Assembly: GCA_030833265.1 (NCBI GenBank)
Contig: JAURHO010000038.1
Location: 1 to 11,957 of the forward strand
Reading direction: 5' to 3'
Length of the DNA: 11,957 nucleotides
Source: Crocinitomicaceae bacterium
Lineage (GTDB): Bacteria; Bacteroidota; Bacteroidia; Flavobacteriales_D; Crocinitomicaceae
The notes beneath the pieces were generated by a model that did not search any database, was not told where the DNA came from, and was given only the letters and a program-made list of their open reading frames with translations. Positions 7,712 through 11,957 of the stretch are shown in pieces. The translations under genes and the position numbers were made by a program. Position 1 is the first letter of the stretch; the number at the start of each line of letters is the position of its first letter.

Positions 7712-8353
7712 TTAAATTGCTGAAGTAAATCCGAAGCCTGCCAGAGTGCAGTGCACGTTCAAGCGTGCAGAAAGAATGATCTCTCCACAATTTGGCGCTT
7801 TGTTACGTCCATATCCTTTAATTAAAATAAAACCACGCTTTACTTTTTCAAAAGATTTGAGTCCACTTGAAACCTCTGCCTCATTTGAAGCGTTGCAAAA
7901 CAAAATGTCGACAGTATTTTCGTCACCATTGCCAATGTCAGACATTTTAAGATCTGTACTGAGATGCGATTCAAAACGTTTGTAAAGCATCTGAGCGAAC
8001 TCATCCTTTGCATCCACACCTTGAATGCCCCTGGGTGCATGAACTTCAATGGCTACCGCCTGATCACCAACAAGTGCGCTGACTGCCAAGGAAGGCAAGG
8101 TCATTGATTGAGAAAGCTGAAATACTCGAACTTTGGTTGGTGGACGAATCTTACATACTGAGGCATGCACAAAATCAATGATTGAATACATTTCATATGT
8201 AACGCGTTCGGCGCCAAACATTTTTAGAAAAGCACTGCTTGTAGATGTCTCGCTGTACAAAAAATCTCTACGGTTAAGAACGCACATCTCATTATCGGAG
8301 ATGACCCCCTGAGGATCTTTTAATTTATCTTTAATCAGGTCGTAGAGTTTCAT
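7712..8353 (-). CDS. Unknown protein with a methyltransferase-like outline
   Basis: I do not recognise this 213-aa protein. It has no signal peptide or membrane segment. Its central and C-terminal parts alternate hydrophobic strands and helices: KVRVFQLSQSMTLPSLAVSAL (split here as about 74-94), a strand AVAIEVHAP (99-107), VDILFCNAS (148-156), and RGFILIKGYGRNK (173-185). This order resembles a Rossmann methyltransferase fold in which the glycine-rich SAM loop is not evident. The start overlaps the stop of the TPR gene as ATGA, with GAGG about ten bases upstream, and the stop lies eight bases before the methyltransferase gene. The tight coupling suggests a shared task with that enzyme, possibly as an inactive partner, but that is speculation. 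The gene itself is well supported by its position and coupling. Confidence 0.75.
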   Translation of the reverse strand: MKLYDLIKDKLKDPQGVISDNEMCVLNRRDFLYSETSTSSAFLKMFGAERVTYEMYSIIDFVHASVCKIRPPTKVRVFQLSQSMTLPSLAVSALVGDQAVAIEVHAPRGIQGVDAKDEFAQMLYKRFESHLSTDLKMSDIGNGDENTVDILFCNASNEAEVSSGLKSFEKVKRGFILIKGYGRNKAPNCGEIILSARLNVHCTLAGFGFTSAI

Positions 8354-9966
8354 GATGAACTTACCTCAACAAGAGCTTTTTGTGCAACACCTTCAAAAAA
8401 CTCTTCGTTTGAATGAGTTACAAGTTTTCGATGAATTTTGATGTCTGGGTAGGCAATGCTTCTGTCTCCCTCCAAACCCCAAATGAATGGTGCTCCACGG
8501 TCAGACAACAACAAATGAACGCTTCGTCCTGCAGCACCCGCAAAATGCACAAGCGCTGTGCTTACAGAGATAATTTCATCGCAAGCGCACATCAGTGCAA
8601 ACCAGCCGTCCAAATCCTTCTTAAAATCTAAGCCATCAATCCAACGAATATTCTTATACTTAGAGGCTAAATATTCTTTCTCTTTCGAGACTTCGCCGTA
8701 TTGAAGCGATACAAAAATAGTGCTTTGGTCTTTGAAGATAGGATCCCAAAGCTCAATGTCCAAGGTCTTGGTTTTTTGAGCGCGCTCCCAGTAACCGCCC
8801 TTCCAAGAGAATCCAATAATTCTGCTGGCACCTGTTTTCTTGAGCAAAATTTCTCTAAATTTGGCCAATTTCGACTGGTCTGGACTTAAGTAAACTTGCC
8901 TATTCTTGATAAAGTCTTCTTTGCTGCTTCTGTATTTTTTCTGAAATGAACCAATAGGCACATAACCATTGACTGCCTCAGAATTGGCAGACAAAAATGG
9001 ACCCGAGCCATAAGGGTGAACTGGCAGATCTGGGAATGAGCGTTGAAGAATAGGTCGGAAACGCTTTTCTGCAATTAAGACTGTTTTGGGATAGTCTCTT
9101 AAGAATTGCCTCAGCACACCCAAGAATAAAACCTGATCACCAATACCCTGCTCACATACAGCGTAAGTCCACTTTTCAGGGTCTATGTCGTCCATGTTGG
9201 TGATGCATTTGGCACCTTCAAATAATTTGGGCAACGGTCGTCCAATTTTGCCAACTTCGGGCAGCAGGCCATTGTCGTAATTGACCCAACCGTCTTTAAA
9301 CTCCCCCAACCTAAGCTGCACCAGAGACATATTCCATCTGGTTGCGATGTTGTTAGGGTCTTTTTCCAAAGCGGCCTTGAAAGACTTGAGCGCCTCCACT
9401 GGACTACGCTCTGCAAGCGTGTCTGCTTTCAACCTGATAATCTCATGTTTGTCGCCAAAATGCTTTTCTGCAATTAACAACATTTCGTCCGCTTCGGACT
9501 TCATAAAAAGAGATCTGTAGCAAGAAATTAATCCACTGAGCACAGAGACATTAGGCTTTTCAAGGTCTAGGTGTGGTTTTAAAATTTCTAAAGCTTTTGA
9601 ATAACTTTGCTCTTGAAGCAAAGCAGCAGCAAAGTTAATGCATACGCTTTGATTTTTGGGCATAGCTGCATACGCAAGTTCTCCAAAAGCGACTGCCTTT
9701 TTAAAGTCTCTTTTCTTGATGTACGTAGGAATTAAGTTTGCCAGCGCAAGGTGTTGCTTTGCATTAAGTTGAAAGCTTTCGAGCAGCAGTTCCTCGGCAA
9801 GATCAAATTCTTCTTTGCGGAGTGACACAACACCCTTGTAAGCCAGGCCAGCCGATCTGTTGTACCTGGCAATAGTCTCTGCAACCTCTAGCGCTTTATC
9901 AAGTTGATTGTTTTTTAGCGCCTCATCAGCCTCAGCTGCTAGTTTTAATAGTTCGTTTTGCTTCAT
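8350..9966 (-). CDS. TPR-repeat protein with a glycosyltransferase-like C-terminal domain
   Basis: This 538-aa protein has an N-terminal half of helical repeats at about 5-235 that fit tetratricopeptide periodicity, for example the segment around EALKSFKAALEKDPNN (190-206). It is followed by the linker motif GEFKDGWVNYDNGL (221-234), common in TPR glycosyltransferases. The C-terminal half carries AVCEQGIGDQVLF (269-281), GFSWKGG (385-391) and an ISVSTALVHFAGAAGRSVHLL stretch (about 466-486), the arrangement of GT9/GT41-like GT-B domains. It could glycosylate a protein or glycan in the cytoplasm, with the TPR part binding the acceptor. There is no signal peptide. The start ATG 9966 has no clear Shine-Dalgarno. 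It is separated from kdsA by about 100 bases and overlaps the next gene as ATGA. The fold assignment is good; the activity is untested. Confidence 0.85.
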   Translation of the reverse strand: MKQNELLKLAAEADEALKNNQLDKALEVAETIARYNRSAGLAYKGVVSLRKEEFDLAEELLLESFQLNAKQHLALANLIPTYIKKRDFKKAVAFGELAYAAMPKNQSVCINFAAALLQEQSYSKALEILKPHLDLEKPNVSVLSGLISCYRSLFMKSEADEMLLIAEKHFGDKHEIIRLKADTLAERSPVEALKSFKAALEKDPNNIATRWNMSLVQLRLGEFKDGWVNYDNGLLPEVGKIGRPLPKLFEGAKCITNMDDIDPEKWTYAVCEQGIGDQVLFLGVLRQFLRDYPKTVLIAEKRFRPILQRSFPDLPVHPYGSGPFLSANSEAVNGYVPIGSFQKKYRSSKEDFIKNRQVYLSPDQSKLAKFREILLKKTGASRIIGFSWKGGYWERAQKTKTLDIELWDPIFKDQSTIFVSLQYGEVSKEKEYLASKYKNIRWIDGLDFKKDLDGWFALMCACDEIISVSTALVHFAGAAGRSVHLLLSDRGAPFIWGLEGDRSIAYPDIKIHRKLVTHSNEEFFEGVAQKALVEVSSS

Positions 9967-9981
9967 GGTACTGGTTGGTTG

Positions 9982-9993
9982 CTTTGAACAAAG
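9982..9993. repeat. Short inverted repeat upstream of the TPR gene
   Basis: CTTTG-AA-CAAAG is a 5-bp inverted repeat with a 2-base centre, 16 bases upstream of the TPR gene start. It may be a small operator-like element or simply chance; it is too short to be a terminator. Confidence 0.2.
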
Positions 9994-10028
9994 GGCGTGG
10001 TCTTAATAGGCATGATTTTAATGTTGAA

Positions 10029-10059
10029 ACCATACATTGCCCCCCTAAAACAAAGTCAA
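10029..10059 (-). promoter_or_regulatory. Weak candidate internal promoter before the TPR gene
   Basis: On the minus strand TTGACT (10059-10054) lies 19 bases before TATGGT (10034-10029) in the 101-base gap between kdsA and the TPR gene. The -35 matches five of six consensus bases, but the -10 is poor and the spacing long. A run of six G lies between them. The gap otherwise shows no terminator, so transcription from kdsA probably continues through it. Confidence 0.25.
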
Positions 10060-10067
10060 GAGCTGGG

Positions 10068-10907
10068 TCATGTGATTTGAATCACTTCAAAACCTTTAAT
10101 CAAATCATCCAATGCCTTCATTTGGCTCAAAAATGGTCTTAACAGGTTGAGCGGAAGTGCACTTGGTCCGTCGCATTTTGCATTTATGGGGTCTGGATGA
10201 GCCTCTATGAAGAGACCTGCAAGGCCAACTGCAAGACCTGCACGTGCCAGGTCTACCAATTGTTCTCGTCTTCCACCAGAGGCTGCACCCAGAGGATCTC
10301 GATTCTGAAGTGCATGTGTGGCATCAAAAATGATAGGGCGATTTTTTGTGACCTTTTTCATGACACCAAAGCCCAGCATATCAACCACCAGATTGTCATA
10401 ACCAAACATTGTTCCGCGGTCGCAAACCCATACATCGTCGTTTCCAGAGGATCTGAATTTATCCACAATGTTTACCATTTGCGAAGGGCTGATAAATTGC
10501 GGTTTTTTAATGTTGACGGGCTTGCCTGCTTTGGCTAATTCAACGACCAAGTCTGTTTGGCGAGCAAGAAACGCAGGTAATTGCAGTACATCAACAACTT
10601 CTGCTACAGGTTTAACTTGAAAAATTTCATGCACGTCGGTAATGACGGGCACTTGAAATGCTTTTTTTACTTCTTCAAGAATTCTTAACCCTGAATCAAG
10701 TCCTGGCCCCCTGTAGGATGAAATTGATGAACGATTGGCCTTATCAAAAGAGGCTTTGAAGATGTATGGTATTTTCAATTCATTTGTAACTTTTACAAAT
10801 TCCTCGCATGTTTTGAGGGCCAGGTTTAAATCCTCCAATACATTTAATCCTCCAATTAATACAAAAGGACTTTCATTTCCTTGAATATTTGTAGCGCTGA
10901 AGTTCAT
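10068..10907 (-). CDS. kdsA: 3-deoxy-D-manno-octulosonate 8-phosphate synthase (KDO8P synthase)
   Basis: This 279-aa cytoplasmic aldolase condenses arabinose 5-phosphate with phosphoenolpyruvate to give KDO 8-phosphate. Family motifs are present in order: IGGLNVLED (18-26), FKASFDKANRSS (50-61), YRGPGL (65-70), VITDVHE (88-94), NIKKPQF (132-138), CDRGTMFGYDNLVVD (162-176), FDATHALQ (194-201) and EAHPDP (235-240). Position 22 is asparagine, as in the metal-independent E. coli-type enzymes, rather than the cysteine of the metal-dependent class. Length is normal. It shares the operon with the kdsD-type gene that makes its substrate, while kdsB and kdsC are not in the window. It may be a second, locus-dedicated copy, which cannot be told from here. 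The start ATG 10907 has a moderate GAAAGA upstream. Confidence 0.97.
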   Translation of the reverse strand: MNFSATNIQGNESPFVLIGGLNVLEDLNLALKTCEEFVKVTNELKIPYIFKASFDKANRSSISSYRGPGLDSGLRILEEVKKAFQVPVITDVHEIFQVKPVAEVVDVLQLPAFLARQTDLVVELAKAGKPVNIKKPQFISPSQMVNIVDKFRSSGNDDVWVCDRGTMFGYDNLVVDMLGFGVMKKVTKNRPIIFDATHALQNRDPLGAASGGRREQLVDLARAGLAVGLAGLFIEAHPDPINAKCDGPSALPLNLLRPFLSQMKALDDLIKGFEVIQIT

Positions 10908-10958
10908 ATTAATTCTTTCATTATTTGGATTAAAAAACTTATTTTTGTATAAATGGTT

Positions 10959-11420
10959 TTATTTATCTAGCCAAATTGGATATTTGACTGATTTTAACCA
11001 TCCTGCACTTTTTGATTTTAAGAATAACATTTCTATAAAGGCGTGCGTCTCACGTCTTGAGAGTGACAAGGTCATTTCTTTGTTGGCACCTCGCAATGTT
11101 AGGCGAGTTTGAATGCTGCTTACAGTTAGGTCAATGGCTGTTAGCAACTCCCCTTGAAGACCGCTTCTAGTTGGACTGTTTTTGGGTTGTGGCCCATCAA
11201 ACTCGAGCGCCAGGTTGTGCTCATCGGCCATGTTTCTGTGGGTGTGATCAAAGATACCGGGGATATCTGGAAGTGCAATTTGCTCCAATTTCTCGGTCCA
11301 CACATTTAGCAAGCGCAAAAGTAGGCGTCTACTTAACCACCATGAATTTGCTTTCAATTCAGAAGTGAACGTTAAGTGCATTCGATCTTCTATGTCTACG
11401 AAAGTTAAATCGATTTCCAC
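10959..11420 (-). CDS. Unknown 153-aa protein, first gene of the operon
   Basis: I do not recognise this protein. It starts with GTG, the only possible start before an upstream in-frame TAG, with no evident Shine-Dalgarno. Strands at the N-terminus (MEIDLTFV, then MHLTFTSEL) are followed by a basic amphipathic helix with WWLSRRLLLRLL (27-38). A second strand region (about 95-120, with TRLTLRG and MTLSLSRRE) leads into a helix at 121-140 and ends GWLKSVKYPIWL. There is no signal peptide or membrane segment, so it is likely soluble and alpha/beta. The pattern of two strand-helix units could be an internal duplication, but sequence similarity between the halves is weak. It lies 51 bases before kdsA and just downstream of a TATAAT box. 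Being first in the operon it could be regulatory or structural. Confidence 0.72.
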   Translation of the reverse strand: MEIDLTFVDIEDRMHLTFTSELKANSWWLSRRLLLRLLNVWTEKLEQIALPDIPGIFDHTHRNMADEHNLALEFDGPQPKNSPTRSGLQGELLTAIDLTVSSIQTRLTLRGANKEMTLSLSRRETHAFIEMLFLKSKSAGWLKSVKYPIWLDK

Positions 11421-11482
11421 GTGTAAATTATTTTGCTAGAACTTATCAAAAATAAACAATGAAAAAATGTTTAAGATTTCGA

Positions 11483-11511
11483 ATTATAACTTTTTGCTTT
11501 AATTAATCCAC
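11483..11511 (-). promoter_or_regulatory. Candidate promoter of the minus-strand operon
   Basis: A perfect TATAAT -10 box lies at 11488-11483 on the minus strand in AT-rich DNA, about 60 bases before the GTG start of the first gene. The -35 region 17 bases upstream (GTGGAT) is a poor match, so an activator or an AT-rich UP-like element may be needed. Position and strand fit a start site near 11476. Confidence 0.45.
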
Positions 11512-11518
11512 ATTCCTT

Positions 11519-11547
11519 TTGACCTGCGCTGATGAAATGACTGTAAT
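11519..11547 (+). promoter_or_regulatory. Candidate sigma70 promoter facing the S-layer-like fragment
   Basis: TTGACC (11519-11524) and TGTAAT (11542-11547) each match five of six consensus bases and are separated by the optimal 17 bases. The predicted start near 11554 would give a leader of about 40 bases before the open S-layer-like frame begins at 11591. No ribosome binding site or start codon for that frame follows, so the promoter may be a survivor of a rearranged gene or a chance match. Confidence 0.4.
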
Positions 11548-11593
11548 TGTTATTTAATCACTAAACGTATTTCAGGCTATAGCTAATTGAGTT

Positions 11594-11957
11594 GTGCAGG
11601 GCATTACGCTCACTACTAGTGTGGACACAATCCAAGGTGGTTCTGGTAACGACACTATCACTGCTTTGCAAGCTACGACGGCTACTTTCACTATCGGCGA
11701 CAACATCATTGGCGGCGCAGGTACTGACACTTTGAACATCCTGAACACTACTGCCACAGCTTCAGCAGTGGTTTCCATTGATGGCGTTGAGAACATCAAT
11801 GTTCGTATGTTGCAAGCCGACACACAGGCTTTTGACGCTACTGACTGGAGCGGCGTTGCTGTTCTGTCTAACGCATCTTCTATTGCTGACTCAACTTTGA
11901 GCGTTTCTGGTTTGACAATTGCAACCACAATCAATGTCAACGATGAGTCAAATGTCA
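11594..11957 (+). CDS. S-layer/RTX-like repeat protein, 5'-truncated and running off the right edge
   Basis: The frame is open from 11591, directly after an in-frame TGA at 11588-11590, to the window edge, giving 122 residues. It begins VVQGITLTTSVDTIQGGSGN and is rich in T, A, V, N, D and G. It contains two glycine-aspartate motifs (GGSGNDTI and GGAGTDTLNI) and a VSIDGVENINV strand pattern, as in the large S-layer or RTX-like surface proteins of freshwater betaproteobacteria. No ATG is available; GTG 11594 is a nominal start only, with no Shine-Dalgarno, and GTG 11621 is no better. Such proteins normally have a substantial N-terminal domain before this type of segment, so the 5' part seems to be missing. 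Codons look more uniform and GC-richer than in the flanking operon, which suggests descent from a highly expressed gene. It could be a silent cassette, a pseudogene or an assembly join. It is a plausible cargo type for the adjacent exporter. Confidence 0.65.
   Translation, partial: MQGITLTTSVDTIQGGSGNDTITALQATTATFTIGDNIIGGAGTDTLNILNTTATASAVVSIDGVENINVRMLQADTQAFDATDWSGVAVLSNASSIADSTLSVSGLTIATTINVNDESNV

Larger units (their letters stand above)
11421..11590. other. AT-rich divergent intergenic region
   Basis: This non-coding stretch separates the minus-strand operon from the plus-strand S-layer-like fragment. It holds the two candidate promoters listed separately and an 8-bp palindrome GCTATAGC at 11576-11583 next to the point where the S-layer-like frame opens. 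No gene or terminator is visible in it. Confidence 0.6.

Noticed and set aside
11572..11940. Minus-strand open frame of 122 residues over the S-layer-like segment
   Set aside because: It is antisense to a plus-strand frame with clear repeat-protein character; its valine-rich translation reflects the regular codon pattern of the opposite strand.
1..11957. CRISPR array, tRNA or rRNA genes
   Set aside because: No regularly spaced direct repeats and no tRNA- or rRNA-like sequences were seen on reading either strand.

Overview
The window looks like a chromosomal cell-surface locus from a Gram-negative bacterium, most likely a betaproteobacterium of the Burkholderiales (freshwater Polynucleobacter/Limnohabitans-like). 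This rests on KDO-biosynthesis genes (kdsA and a kdsD-type gene), a PrtD/HlyD-type type I secretion system, an AT-leaning base composition, and a right-end fragment that reads like the threonine- and glycine-rich, GGxGxD-bearing S-layer/RTX-like proteins common in that group. The taxonomic placement is inference only.

Layout. Eleven genes lie head to tail on the minus strand, from about 11420 down to 10, with gaps of about 100 bases at most and several overlaps. In transcription order they are: an unknown 153-aa protein with a GTG start; KDO-8-phosphate synthase (kdsA); a TPR protein with a glycosyltransferase-like C-terminal half; an unknown 213-aa protein with a methyltransferase-like outline; a class I SAM methyltransferase; a small GT-A/GT8-like glycosyltransferase; arabinose-5-phosphate isomerase (kdsD/kpsF type); a 198-aa protein resembling the N-terminal half of TnpB/IS605 OrfB but with no RuvC nuclease domain; two different PrtD-like ABC half-transporters in tandem; and a HlyD/PrtE-type membrane fusion protein. 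A strong ribosome binding site and an ATG at the extreme left edge show that another gene, perhaps the outer-membrane channel, follows. A perfect TATAAT box sits upstream of the first gene.

Right end. From 11591 to the edge, the plus strand encodes an S-layer/RTX-like repeat segment that begins abruptly after an in-frame stop and has no credible start codon. A sigma70-like promoter lies just upstream. It looks like a 5'-truncated gene or silent cassette of the kind of protein the neighbouring transporter would export.

How the parts may work together. The type I system probably exports a large S-layer/RTX-like surface protein. The KDO genes, glycosyltransferases and methyltransferase plausibly make or modify a surface glycan that anchors or decorates it. 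The most unusual element is the RuvC-less TnpB-like protein, embedded in the operon between kdsD and the transporter. Its start codon lies inside a 12-bp perfect inverted repeat, and its stop codon overlaps the transporter start (ATGA).
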